DNA of 64,000 bases, from NCBI RefSeq assembly GCF_029846235.1, contig NZ_JARVWP010000017.1, positions 101,635 to 165,634 on the forward strand, in the 5' to 3' direction. Origin of the DNA: Bradyrhizobium sp. CER78. Lineage in GTDB: Bacteria; Pseudomonadota; Alphaproteobacteria; Rhizobiales; Xanthobacteraceae. Shown piece after piece: positions 1 through 8,365 of the stretch (within the stretch, counting starts at the first letter, position 1; each line of letters begins with the position of its first letter). The position numbers and the translations under genes were made by a program. Under the pieces are notes generated by a model. The model was not told the DNA's origin. It was given only the letters and a program-made list of their open reading frames with translations, and did not search any database.

Positions 1-1
1 T

Positions 2-220
2 GTCTTCAGCGACATCCTGGTGCCGCCGGTGCTCGATGCAAAACACGGTGACAGGGGCGCGGCTGCGACGCTGCTCTCGACCGGCATGGTCGGCGCGGTC
101 ATCTCGATCGCGCTGCGCTGGGTCTCGAAGCAATATCCGCAGCCGGTCGAGGATGTCGTCGCGATCGCCGCCAGCTTCTGCCGGGTGGCGCTGGCTGCGG
201 CCGATCGCCGGCAGGATTGA
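2..220 (+). CDS. C-terminal fragment of a probable TetR-type regulator
   Basis: An open frame enters from the left edge and ends at a TGA, giving about 72 residues with no start inside the window. The visible part is helical and alanine-rich (for example AAATLLSTGMVGAVISIALRW, split here as AAATLLSTG and MVGAVISIALRW). This resembles the ligand-binding C terminus of TetR/AcrR regulators, but the DNA-binding end is outside the window, so the family is a guess. It could also be the tail of another helical protein. Confidence 0.4.
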   Translation, partial: VFSDILVPPVLDAKHGDRGAAATLLSTGMVGAVISIALRWVSKQYPQPVEDVVAIAASFCRVALAAADRRQD

Positions 221-435
221 CGCTTTTTGCGGCAGCCGGATCATGCCGGCCTGCCGGACCCGCCGATTTTCGATCGTGTTTCACCAAGGTTTGTCGGCCC
301 GACTCCTCCATGTGTGATCGATTTCACTTGCATGTCGGACGGCCGGGTTTTCTTATGCCCGGTACCGGGCGGAAGTAGGCGCGACCTGTTTCGCTCTACG
401 AAACAACAAACTCTGCATAGGGCGGAGCTGAACCT

Positions 436-1533
436 TTGGTCGACCTGCACAGGCTTGACGATGTGACCGCGCGCCTTGGCGACGTGGTTCTCGATCCCGC
501 GACCTGGCCGTCCTTCATGGACGAGGTCTGCGCGGCCGTCGGCGCGACCGGGGCTGCCTTGCTTCAGAGCGATGTCCGTACTCAAGACATTCCACGCACA
601 CAATCGATCACCGACTATTTCAGCAAGATCTACTTCCCGCACAATCTTCACCTCACCGACATTCGCGCGGCGCGCGGTGTGCCGCTGCTGCTCGCCGGCA
701 CCGAGGTCATCACCGACGCGGACCTGTTCGCCTCCGAGGCGGACATGCTGCGCGATCCGCTCTACGCCACGCTCGGCGAGTTCGGACTGAAATGGTTTGC
801 CGGGATCGGATTTCACGCCGGCTCCGCTCTGTGGGCGTTGACCATTCAGCGCTCGCCAAAGGAAGGCATGTTCGACGCCGACGAGGTCAAGGCGCTCTCG
901 CGCGTGTCGGCGCGGCTCACCGAAGCCGCGACACTCTCCTCGGTTGTCGGCCGCGCTGCGCTATCGGGCATCACCAGCGCGCTCGACCTGATCCAGGTCG
1001 CGGCGATTGCCGTCGGCCGCTTCGGCGCCGTCATCGGCATGAACGGCCAGGCGGAAGCCTGCCTCGGGCACGATCTCGCGATCCGCAACAACCGCCTCAC
1101 TCTGCTCGACCGGCAGGCCAATGCCGATCTGACCAGGCTGATCGATCTGCTGGCCCACAGTTCGGACCTGCACCCGCTCCCGACAGCGCCGATCGTGGTG
1201 CGCAGGATCGACAAGCGGCCGATCGTGATCCAGATGCAGCCGGTGCCGCCCGCCGCGCGCTCACCGTTCCTGGGCGCGCGCGCGATCCTGTTGATCCGCG
1301 ATCTCGAAGGCAGCGCCGCATTCGATTCTGCGCTGCTGGCGGCGACCTTCGAACTGACGCCGGCGCAGGCACGCCTCGCCACGCGACTTGCGCGCGGCGA
1401 TTCCGTCGAAGCGGCCGCGCGGGAGGCCGGCGTCGCCCTTGCCACCGCGCGCAATCAGCTGAAGACGATCTTCCAGAAGACGGGCACGCATCGACAGGCG
1501 GAGCTGGTCGCATTGCTGCACCGGGTGAAGTGA
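436..1533 (+). CDS. LuxR-type helix-turn-helix transcriptional regulator
   Basis: This 365-residue protein has a variable N-terminal sensory part of about 290 residues and a C-terminal LuxR/GerE-like DNA-binding domain. The C terminus reads FELTPAQARLATRLARG, then an EAAAREAGVALATARNQL recognition region and a KTGTHRQAELVALL helix, the usual order for this fold. I see no GGDEF, PAS signature or phosphoacceptor domain that would name the signal. The start is a TTG preceded by GGCGGAG; no in-frame ATG lies near. It is transcribed alone, so its target is unknown. Confidence 0.8.
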   Translation: MVDLHRLDDVTARLGDVVLDPATWPSFMDEVCAAVGATGAALLQSDVRTQDIPRTQSITDYFSKIYFPHNLHLTDIRAARGVPLLLAGTEVITDADLFASEADMLRDPLYATLGEFGLKWFAGIGFHAGSALWALTIQRSPKEGMFDADEVKALSRVSARLTEAATLSSVVGRAALSGITSALDLIQVAAIAVGRFGAVIGMNGQAEACLGHDLAIRNNRLTLLDRQANADLTRLIDLLAHSSDLHPLPTAPIVVRRIDKRPIVIQMQPVPPAARSPFLGARAILLIRDLEGSAAFDSALLAATFELTPAQARLATRLARGDSVEAAAREAGVALATARNQLKTIFQKTGTHRQAELVALLHRVK

Positions 1534-1729
1534 ACGATTCGAGGCGAATTGTTCCCAAGGTCCATGGTACCTTCGGCTACGAATTCCTCAGATATTCCAA
1601 TGATGCGCGCCGAATATTTCATCAGATCAAGCATGACAAATGGTCAGGGAAATCGGCGGGTTCCGGGGTGACAAGCGTCACCAAAATGGCGACAATCCGC
1701 TCACACTGTGTCGTTCGAGTTTGGTTTAA

Positions 1730-2383
1730 ATGTCCGTGATGCTGTCACGATCATCGGCGTTGTCCGTTGCCGTCGTCAGCGCCGCTTTCATGCTGGCGCC
1801 GATGACCGCGCACGCCCAATGGTGGCGCAGCGCGCCGAAGGATTTCGAGGATTGCGCCGACCTCGCCGAGAAGGCGAAGACCAAGGAAGACAGGACCGCG
1901 CAACTTGCCGATTGCAACGCCAAGTTTGCCGGGCGCCGCAAACCCGGCGGCGGCTACACCTACTACGACTTCATGCAGGACCGCAGCTTCGACATCGCAG
2001 GCCCCAATCCGACGCCGGACGAGCAGAAGAAGATCGACCAGGAATATACTGGCTACCTCGAGAAGGAGCGCCGTTCGAGCATCGTCGCGGCGTTCAACGC
2101 AAAGCAGCTGGAGCGCCAGGAAAAGCAGCAGCCGCAGATTCAGCAGGCCTCACTGCAGAGCGAGCCGGTGAAGATCCCCGTCCCGGTCGCACGACCGGTC
2201 AAGCCGCGCGTTGCGGCCCCCCCTCTTCCCAAGGTGCGGCCGCAGGCGGGGAACTGCGCGAAGGGAACGTTCTCCTGCGAATGGCCGCGGCTTTCCGAGG
2301 GACTGGATGGCTTGAAGAAGCTATTCACGCCGGCCTCGCCGCCACCAACCAAGCTGGCTAAGCGAACTGACCTCAGTCGGTGA
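1730..2383 (+). CDS. secreted protein of unknown function
   Basis: The 217-residue product starts with a clear Sec signal peptide (basic start, hydrophobic core, cleavage near AHAQ at about residues 27-30). The mature part begins with WWRSAPKDFEDCADLAEKA, with paired cysteines, and continues as a charged helical stretch and a proline-rich tail ending with two more cysteines. I recognise no enzyme motif. A second ATG three codons downstream is an alternative start. Its end overlaps the end of the convergent CAP-domain gene by 11 bases. Probably periplasmic; function unknown. Confidence 0.65.
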   Translation: MSVMLSRSSALSVAVVSAAFMLAPMTAHAQWWRSAPKDFEDCADLAEKAKTKEDRTAQLADCNAKFAGRRKPGGGYTYYDFMQDRSFDIAGPNPTPDEQKKIDQEYTGYLEKERRSSIVAAFNAKQLERQEKQQPQIQQASLQSEPVKIPVPVARPVKPRVAAPPLPKVRPQAGNCAKGTFSCEWPRLSEGLDGLKKLFTPASPPPTKLAKRTDLSR

Positions 2384-2804
2384 TCACCATCGCCCAGAAC
2401 CTGCGGTACGGCGACTTCGGATTGTCGACGTAGGCGACGCCGACGCGCTTGGCGCCCAGCATCAGCAGGTTCTCGCGATGCCCCGGCGAATTCTCCCACT
2501 GCTTCAGCATCTCGGCGAAGGCGATGAAGCCTGCGCCGATATTCTCGGCCGCGCGTTGCTTCTTCAGCGGCGCGATGCGGGTGAAGAAGCTGCCGCCTGC
2601 GGAATGGCTGACTGAACCGGTCGCCGACATCGCCTGCGCCTGCTTCAGCGCCATCACATTCAGCTTGGCGTCAAGCTTCACCGCGGGCATGCGGTTGGCG
2701 CGCCGGTAGGCACTGATCGAGCCGGCATAGTCGGCGGCGCTTGCCGTCGCAACCGAGCCAAGCAGAAAGGTAAGCGCGAGACCAAGCGGCTTCATCTCAA
2801 TCAT
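2373..2804 (-). CDS. CAP/SCP-domain secreted protein
   Basis: A 143-residue protein with a signal peptide cut after ATASA, followed by a CAP (SCP/PR-1) domain. Typical signs are ISAYRRANRMPAV at the N-terminal side, a SHSAGGSFFTRI segment, AAENIGAGF and WENSPGHRENLLM, which carry the usual glutamate and histidine of the CAP cavity. Bacterial CAP proteins are exported and mostly uncharacterised. A second ATG at 2795 (MKPLGLAL) would give a more standard signal peptide and is an equally good start. Confidence 0.8.
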   Translation of the reverse strand: MIEMKPLGLALTFLLGSVATASAADYAGSISAYRRANRMPAVKLDAKLNVMALKQAQAMSATGSVSHSAGGSFFTRIAPLKKQRAAENIGAGFIAFAEMLKQWENSPGHRENLLMLGAKRVGVAYVDNPKSPYRRFWAMVITD

Positions 2805-2815
2805 TCTCTCTTGGA

Positions 2816-3016
2816 TCAGCGCGTGTGACCGCGCTTGTGGTGCCGGTGCGTGACCGGTTTGTGGGCGGGCATGGCCGGTCGGCCCGCGGCCGCCGCGCGC
2901 TGCTCCTGCAGACGCGCATCATAGCCTGGCGAGGGCACCACGGTCGGCGGTGCGGCGGGGGCCGGGCCGGCCACGAGCGCAACAAGTGCGAGCAGCATGA
3001 CGCAGGATCGTTTCAA
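2816..3016 (-). CDS. small secreted, C-terminally basic and His-rich protein
   Basis: The gene encodes 66 residues beginning at a TTG with a strong ribosome site (GGGGAGGTGA) six or so bases upstream. Residues 1-22 form a signal peptide ending in GPAPAA. The mature peptide is short, with PTVVPSPGYDARLQEQRAA and a basic tail rich in His, Lys and Arg (HKPVTHRHHKRGHTR). I know no family for it. The ribosome site and signal peptide together make it more convincing than its length suggests. Confidence 0.55.
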   Translation of the reverse strand: MKRSCVMLLALVALVAGPAPAAPPTVVPSPGYDARLQEQRAAAAGRPAMPAHKPVTHRHHKRGHTR

Positions 3017-3066
3017 GATGTCACCTCCCCGGTTGTGCGAACGATATGGCAGACGATCGTCGGCGC

Positions 3067-4077
3067 TCACGACGACGCCGCGCGGATCTGTTCCGGCGTC
3101 AGCCCCGGCGAGCCCTTGCCGTCGGCCTCGGCCTGCCGGATCAGCGCGATGATGCGGCGCGACAGCGGAGCCTGGAGCCCGCGGCGATCCGCGATCGCCG
3201 TGATCACGCCCTGCAGATAATCGATTTCGGTGCGGCGGCGACGCTGAAGATCCTCCCACATCGAGGAGCGCGCTTCGGGATCGATCTTCATGGTCCGGCC
3301 AAGCAGCATGCCGAATAGCGCATCAGGCAGACGCAGCAGATGCGGCATCCAGCTCGACGGCAGCGGCGTTGGCGACACCGGCGCGATGCCCTCGGCGCGA
3401 ACCGCGGCCAAACCCTCCACCATCTGGTCGGCGAACAGTTGCCGCCAACCGCGCTGCGCGAGTTGCTGCCGCAGCGGAATGTTGGACAGGGCATTGAGCG
3501 CGTTGTTGAGATTGACGATCAGCTTGCCCCACTGCACGCCGTCGATATTGGCGGTAGCCTTGATCGCAAGACCGGACACCGAAAGCCGTGCCGCGGTGCC
3601 GGCATCGTCCTGCGCGATCACGATGTCGCCCGAGGTCGAGCGATGGAAGCGGCCGTCGCCGAGCGCGACCACGTTGAACGGCACCATGCCGCCGAGCAGC
3701 CTGCGGCCCGGCAAGCGATCGCGCAGCAGCGGCACATTGCCGACGCCATTCTGCAGGCTGATCACCGCGGCGTCAGTGGGAGCGTGGCGCGCGATCAATT
3801 CGGCGATCTCGCCGGTATCGGCGCTCTTCACCGTCACCAGCACGGTCTGGGCGTCGCGCAGGATCGACGGATCGTCCGACAGAATGAGCCGGTCGGCCGG
3901 CACCATCCGCTCCGAGCCGTCGAAACTGCTGACCCGCAAGCAGTTGTCCGCGATCTCCCGGATCAGCCGCGGCCGCGCCAGCAATGCGACGCGGCGGCCG
4001 GACGCAGCCAGCATGCCGCCGACGAAGCAACCGATGCTTCCGGCGCCCGCAATCCCGATCGGCCGGTCCACGTTCAT
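3067..4077 (-). CDS. ketopantoate reductase family protein (PanE/ApbA-like)
   Basis: The 336-residue protein opens with the NADP-binding loop GIAGAGSIGCFVGG and continues with VLVTVKSADTGEIAELI, VISLQNGVGN and GGMVPFNV, all typical of 2-dehydropantoate 2-reductases. The C-terminal domain has WGKLIVNLNNALNAL, which holds the family's catalytic lysine and substrate-binding asparagines, and an E-I-D-Y-L-Q-G segment. The true PanE makes pantoate for coenzyme A synthesis, but many paralogues act on other 2-oxo acids, so the substrate is not certain. I chose ATG 4077 just before the Rossmann loop rather than the upstream start at 4113. Confidence 0.85.
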   Translation of the reverse strand: MNVDRPIGIAGAGSIGCFVGGMLAASGRRVALLARPRLIREIADNCLRVSSFDGSERMVPADRLILSDDPSILRDAQTVLVTVKSADTGEIAELIARHAPTDAAVISLQNGVGNVPLLRDRLPGRRLLGGMVPFNVVALGDGRFHRSTSGDIVIAQDDAGTAARLSVSGLAIKATANIDGVQWGKLIVNLNNALNALSNIPLRQQLAQRGWRQLFADQMVEGLAAVRAEGIAPVSPTPLPSSWMPHLLRLPDALFGMLLGRTMKIDPEARSSMWEDLQRRRRTEIDYLQGVITAIADRRGLQAPLSRRIIALIRQAEADGKGSPGLTPEQIRAASS

Positions 4078-4252
4078 CTGGCTAAACGTCCGTTCATCAG
4101 GGCTCGATAGCAAACCTCGATAGCAGACTTCGATAGCAGACCTGGGGTTGCCTGCCTATTTCGATACGCCGCCGCCGGGTGGCCCGCCTTGTAACCGTCA
4201 TGGGCCGAAGCTATGTTTCCCGCTCGGGGCACGGTTGCGGCAGGAGACGATC

Positions 4253-4855
4253 ATGGGTTTACTCGACGTACTCAACGGCATGCAGAACGGCCCCCGCGGA
4301 CCGAGCGCGCCAAGCACACCATCCGACAGCTCCAGCGGCGGCGGAATGTCGCCGATGACCATGGCGATCCTGGCGCTGCTCGCCTGGAAGGCGGTCAAGC
4401 ATTTCTCCGGCGGCCAGCCGGGCGCAACCGCTCCTCAACCGACCCCGGCGCAGGCGCCACAACTCCCCGGCAATGTCACCGCTGGCCTGCCCGGCGGCGC
4501 CGGTGGCGGCGGGCTCGGTGATTTGCTCAAGGGCGGCCTTGGCGGCCTGCTCGCCGGCGGCGCGGCCGGCACCGTGCTCAGCGGCGGCCTTGGCGATCTG
4601 CTCAATCAGTTGCAGCAGAAGGGCCATGGCGACACGGCCAATTCCTGGGTCAGCAATGGTCCCAACAAGCAGATCTCGCCCGGCGATCTCGCCAACGCGC
4701 TCGGCGCCGACCAGATCGACTCGCTGGCGTCGCAGAGCGGCATGTCGCGCGACCAATTGCTGCAGGGCCTGAGCCAATATCTGCCCGACGCAGTCAACCA
4801 TCTGACGCCGGACGGACGGCTGCCGAGCGGCGACGAGCTTAACGGCAGGCTTTAG
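4253..4855 (+). CDS. YidB-like (DUF937) protein
   Basis: A 200-residue protein. A short MGLLDVLNGMQNG start is followed by a predicted hydrophobic stretch near residues 35-47, a Gly/Pro/Gln-rich linker with repeated GLGGLL/GGLGDLL units, and a C-terminal helical domain (HGDTANSWVSNGPNKQISP, then IDSLASQSGMSRDQLLQGLSQ). This order matches YidB/DUF937 proteins, whose role is unknown. The ATG follows a CAGGAG ribosome site; the upstream in-frame ATG at 4148 lacks one. The next gene encodes another envelope-associated stress-type protein. Confidence 0.8.
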   Translation: MGLLDVLNGMQNGPRGPSAPSTPSDSSSGGGMSPMTMAILALLAWKAVKHFSGGQPGATAPQPTPAQAPQLPGNVTAGLPGGAGGGGLGDLLKGGLGGLLAGGAAGTVLSGGLGDLLNQLQQKGHGDTANSWVSNGPNKQISPGDLANALGADQIDSLASQSGMSRDQLLQGLSQYLPDAVNHLTPDGRLPSGDELNGRL

Positions 4856-4891
4856 CGGCAGCGTTGATTCCATCTGAGGAGGACGACAGTC

Positions 4892-5170
4892 ATGGGCGGC
4901 ATCATCTGGGTCATCATCGTCGGCTTTGTTGCGGGGATCATCGCGCGGTTCCTGTCACCGGGGCCGAATAATCCGAGCGGCTTTATTCTCACCACCGTGC
5001 TCGGCATCGCCGGCGCGTTTCTCGCGACCTTCATCGGCCAGGCGATCGGCCATTACGGTCCAGAACAGGGCGCGGGCTTCATCACCGCCACGATCGGCGC
5101 GCTGGTGGTGCTGTTCATCTGGAACCGGCTGGTCGCGGCGCGCGTGATCCCGGATATCGGGAATAAATAA
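4892..5170 (+). CDS. GlsB/YeaQ/YmgE-type small membrane protein
   Basis: The 92-residue protein is almost all membrane: three hydrophobic segments separated by short glycine-rich turns (GGIIWVIIVGFVAGIIARFL, FILTTVLGIAGAFLATFIG, GFITATIGALVVLFIWNRL). This is the transglycosylase-associated/GlsB family of small stress-linked inner-membrane proteins. An AGGAGGACGA ribosome site precedes the ATG. It lies 36 bases after the YidB-like gene and before a strong terminator, so the two probably form one unit. Confidence 0.85.
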   Translation: MGGIIWVIIVGFVAGIIARFLSPGPNNPSGFILTTVLGIAGAFLATFIGQAIGHYGPEQGAGFITATIGALVVLFIWNRLVAARVIPDIGNK

Positions 5171-5198
5171 AACCAGCCACGACATTGCTCCAAAATCA

Positions 5199-5230
5199 AA
5201 ATGCCCGGGCCTTGGCCCGGGCATTTTCGT
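5199..5230. terminator. bidirectional intrinsic terminator
   Basis: A near-perfect hairpin (AAATGCCCGGGCC and its complement around a TT centre) is followed by a T-rich run on the plus strand and preceded by an A-rich run, so it can end transcription from both sides. It separates the GlsB-like gene from the convergent SDR gene. Confidence 0.85.
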
Positions 5231-5254
5231 TTCTGCAATCACGCAAAAGGCGCG

Positions 5255-6037
5255 TCACTGAATGAGATGCATGCCGGCGTCCATGCGGACGAATTCACCG
5301 GTCATGTTGCTCGACGCCGGGCTCGCGAGGAAGCAAACCAAGTTGGCGATGTCCTCAGCTGTTGACGCGACCTTCAGCGGCACCCGCGCGATCACGGTAT
5401 CACGCACCTGCTTGGCGCCCGCCTCGCCGCGGCCCTTGGTGAACCACGGCGTATCGATGTAACCCGGACACACCGTATTGACGCGGATCAACGGCGCCAG
5501 CGCGCGCGCCAGCGACTGCGTCATGGTGTTGAGCGCACCCTTGCTCGCGGCATAGGCCACCGACGAGCCGCCGCCGGAAATGCCGGCGATCGAGGAGACG
5601 TTCACCACCGCCGAGGGACGGCCCGAAGCCTTCGCACCGGCCTCAAGCAGCGCGCGCGCGGCGCGAACCATCTGGAACGGACCGATGGTGTTGACCGCAT
5701 AGATGCGCTGGAAATCCTCCGCGGTCAGGCCGTCGAGATCGTGATGCGGCACATGCTTGGTGGTGCCGGCATTGTTGACGAGCACATCGAGACGGCCCCA
5801 GCCCTGCGCGGCGGCCGCGATCTTCTTGCAGTCCTCATCGCGCGAGACGTCGCCTTGCACCACCAGCACCTCCGCGCCCTGCTTGCGGCAGAGCTCGGCC
5901 GTCGCCTCGGCCTCCGCCTTGCTGTTGGAATAGTTGATGATGAGGCGCGCGCCCTGCGTGGCGAGGATTTGCGCGGTAGCGGCGCCGAGGCCCGATGCCG
6001 ATCCGGTCACGATCGCGCACAAACCATCCTTGGACAT
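5255..6037 (-). CDS. SDR family oxidoreductase
   Basis: The 260-residue protein is a classical short-chain dehydrogenase/reductase. It has the TGSASGLG cofactor loop near the N terminus, NNAGTTKH, a catalytic serine in NVSSIAGISGG and the YAASK tyrosine/lysine pair, followed by RVNTVCPGYIDTPW. Such proteins reduce or oxidise keto or hydroxyl groups with NAD(P)H; 3-oxoacyl-ACP reductase-like activity is possible but the substrate cannot be read from the sequence. ATG 6037 is preceded by AAGGA at a good distance; upstream starts at 6043 and 6085 are less well spaced. It follows the lactonase-like gene on the same strand. Confidence 0.85.
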   Translation of the reverse strand: MSKDGLCAIVTGSASGLGAATAQILATQGARLIINYSNSKAEAEATAELCRKQGAEVLVVQGDVSRDEDCKKIAAAAQGWGRLDVLVNNAGTTKHVPHHDLDGLTAEDFQRIYAVNTIGPFQMVRAARALLEAGAKASGRPSAVVNVSSIAGISGGGSSVAYAASKGALNTMTQSLARALAPLIRVNTVCPGYIDTPWFTKGRGEAGAKQVRDTVIARVPLKVASTAEDIANLVCFLASPASSNMTGEFVRMDAGMHLIQ

Positions 6038-6127
6038 CTGCATTTTCCTTGTTGTTGTGAGCCAGATGATCTCCGGCGGTGGCATACCATATCGCGCGGA
6101 AATACACCTGCAAGCCGCGCCGGTCCA

Positions 6128-6889
6128 TTACAAATAGGCGTTCGGGCCCTTCTGCAGGCTGGCCCATTGCGCATCGTCATGGCCGCAGATGATCTTGACA
6201 CCTGACGCCTCGAGCCTGGCGATCTCGTCGAGCGATTTCAGGAATTGATCAACATCGAGGCTGTTCCGCGGTGAAGTTCGCTGATCGAGATTGGCGCGCA
6301 CGCTCAGCGCGTCGGCGGCAAGCAGGAATTCGCCGCTCCGGTCCAGCTTGACCAGCGCGCCGGTCGTTCCCTTCGAATGTCCCGGCAAGGGAATCAGCGT
6401 CAGCCTGCCATCGCCGAACACATCCATCTGGCAGTCGAAGATCTCCATCTTCAGCGGATGATCCCAATCCGCCTTGATGTATCCGCGATCGAGCGCGTTG
6501 GACGCATTGGCGGCCTCGAGCTCGAGCGCGTGGACGAAGACCGTCGCCTTCTTGAAGAAGGCGTTGCAGCCGCAATGATCGGTATGCAGATGGGAGCAGA
6601 TCACCACGTCGATATCGTCGGGACCAAGGCCTACCGCCTTCAGGCTCGTCAACACATGGTCGTCCGCCGGCATGATTGGCTGCATGAACTTGGCAAGCGT
6701 GCCGAGCCGCCCTTCCGGATCGGTCGCGACATCGGGATGGCATCCTGTGTCGAACAGCACATTGCCTTGCGGGTGTCGCAGCAGCACGCAGGACACCGGA
6801 AGCTCGATCGTCTCGCCGCGCGGCGCATCAGGCAGATAGGTCCGCTTGGACATCCGCAGCCGTCCACCCGACAACATATGCATCTTCAT
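6128..6889 (-). CDS. metallo-beta-lactamase-fold hydrolase, N-acyl-homoserine lactonase family
   Basis: A 253-residue protein with the metal-binding motif HLHTDHCG (H-x-H-x-D-H), a downstream histidine in LPGHSKGTTGAL, the bridging aspartate in LAADAL and a final histidine in IICGHDDAQW. This is the layout of AhlD/AttM-type lactonases, which open the lactone ring of acyl-homoserine signals, although relatives act on other lactones or esters. No signal peptide, so probably cytoplasmic. ATG 6889 follows GGAGG with seven-base spacing; a GTG directly upstream is an alternative. It lies in front of the SDR gene. Confidence 0.8.
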   Translation of the reverse strand: MKMHMLSGGRLRMSKRTYLPDAPRGETIELPVSCVLLRHPQGNVLFDTGCHPDVATDPEGRLGTLAKFMQPIMPADDHVLTSLKAVGLGPDDIDVVICSHLHTDHCGCNAFFKKATVFVHALELEAANASNALDRGYIKADWDHPLKMEIFDCQMDVFGDGRLTLIPLPGHSKGTTGALVKLDRSGEFLLAADALSVRANLDQRTSPRNSLDVDQFLKSLDEIARLEASGVKIICGHDDAQWASLQKGPNAYL

Positions 6890-7266
6890 CACGGCACCTC
6901 CTATTTCGGCTTCGAGCTAAACATGGGTTGACGGAAACGCATATGCCCCTCGCTCCGCCTGGTCTCGCCGGGCGGCCGAGCGCCGTGAACCCGCCGCCTC
7001 ATGCGGACCATGACCCTGTTTCATCTGGCGGACTGAACCGGTGCCGCCGGCCAATCTGCTGCCGCGGGTGGCATACAAACCGAAGCGCTCGAAAGTTCAC
7101 TCTGCGGAATTCATGCGCCACGACCGGCTTCATGCCGTCCGCGCAAGTGGCCCTGCGGGCAACGCTTGTCACGGCTATGGCTTTTCCGCATCATTGAGCG
7201 CAAGACAACACCGCAAGCAGGGCCTGCCTGATCGCCGGACCCAAGCCAATCAACACGAGGAACGCT
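6890..7266. other. intergenic region with no recognised gene
   Basis: This stretch separates the divergent lactonase-like gene and acyl-CoA dehydrogenase gene, so it should hold both promoters. I found no convincing consensus promoter, palindrome or small gene. A plus-strand frame from 6928 to 7197 has no ribosome site and an arginine/proline-rich composition expected of noncoding GC-rich DNA. Confidence 0.4.
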
Positions 7267-8334
7267 GTGGCGGAGAGTGAAAACATCGTCGCCGAGACCG
7301 CGGAAAAGATTTTCGCCGATCTCGCGGATGCCCAGACCATCAATCACGACAAGCAGGGCGCGTGGAAGGCGCCGCTGTGGCAGGCGCTGACTGAAGCCGG
7401 CCTGCCGCTGTCCTGGGTGCCCGACGATCTCGGCGGTTCCGGCGCCAGTCTCGCGGAAGGTTTTAGTGTCCTCAACGTCGCAGGCCGCCATGCGATCGCT
7501 GTTCCGCTGGCCGAAACAATGTTGGCCGGCTGGCTGCTAACGCAGGCCAAGATCGCCTCGCCGGAGGGCGAGATGACGGTGCTGCCGGCAAGCCCGAAGG
7601 ACCGCGTCACGCTCAACGCCGACGGCTCGCTCACCGGCCGCGCCCGCGGCGTGCCGTTTGCCAAGGACGCAAAACATTTCGCGGTGCTGGCGAGCGGCAA
7701 CGACGGCGTCTCGATCGCGCTGGTCGATGCCGCGAAATGCCGGATCGAATCCAGCACAGGCCTTGGCGGCGATCACAACGACACCGTCACGCTCGACAAG
7801 GTGCAGGCGGTCACGACCAAGCCGGCGCCCAAGGGCTTCGACCAGACCACGCTGATGCTGATGGGAGGTGTGGTGCGCAGCCTGCAGATCGCAGGCGCAC
7901 TGGAAGCAATGCTCGACATCTCCGTGCGCTATTCGAACGAGCGCGTCGCCTTCGAGAAGAAGATCTCCAAATTCCAGGCCGTGCAGCACAACCTCGCCCG
8001 CCTCGCCGGCGAAAATGCCGCGGCGCTGGCCGCCGCGACCTCGGCGGCCGACACCATCGTCAACGCCAAGTCGCTCGACACTGACGCGGTGTTCCTCGAA
8101 GCGGCGTCGGCCAAGATCCGCTGCTCGGAAGCCGCCGAGAAGGGCAGCGGCATCGCCCATCAGGTGCATGGCGCGATCGGCTTCACCATCGAGCACATCC
8201 TGCATCGCTATTCGCTGCGCGCGCTGGCGTGGCGCGACGATTTCGGCTCGGAGAGCTACTGGGCGGTCGAGCTCGGCAAGCTCGTCGCCGACCTTGGCGC
8301 CGATGAATTGTGGCCGCTGGTGGCTTCGCGCTGA
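7267..8334 (+). CDS. acyl-CoA dehydrogenase, smaller subunit type
   Basis: This 355-residue flavoprotein has the acyl-CoA dehydrogenase C-terminal fold: RYSNERVAFEKKISKFQAVQHNLA and QVHGAIGFTIEHILHRYSLRALAWR are the usual signatures. The middle FAD/substrate region is more diverged than in its neighbour. Pairs of a short and a standard-length dehydrogenase in tandem often form heterodimers, as in PimD/PimC of dicarboxylic acid breakdown, so I infer it works with the next gene. It starts with GTG behind an ACGAGGA ribosome site. The gap to the next gene is 31 bases. Confidence 0.85.
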   Translation: MAESENIVAETAEKIFADLADAQTINHDKQGAWKAPLWQALTEAGLPLSWVPDDLGGSGASLAEGFSVLNVAGRHAIAVPLAETMLAGWLLTQAKIASPEGEMTVLPASPKDRVTLNADGSLTGRARGVPFAKDAKHFAVLASGNDGVSIALVDAAKCRIESSTGLGGDHNDTVTLDKVQAVTTKPAPKGFDQTTLMLMGGVVRSLQIAGALEAMLDISVRYSNERVAFEKKISKFQAVQHNLARLAGENAAALAAATSAADTIVNAKSLDTDAVFLEAASAKIRCSEAAEKGSGIAHQVHGAIGFTIEHILHRYSLRALAWRDDFGSESYWAVELGKLVADLGADELWPLVASR

Positions 8335-8365
8335 GATCAGGCAGAACAATCAGGACTGGACAATC

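Noticed and set aside
6928..7197. Plus-strand frame of 89 codons before the acyl-CoA dehydrogenase
   Set aside because: No ribosome site, and unlikely composition (Pro/Arg/Cys); more likely noncoding promoter region.
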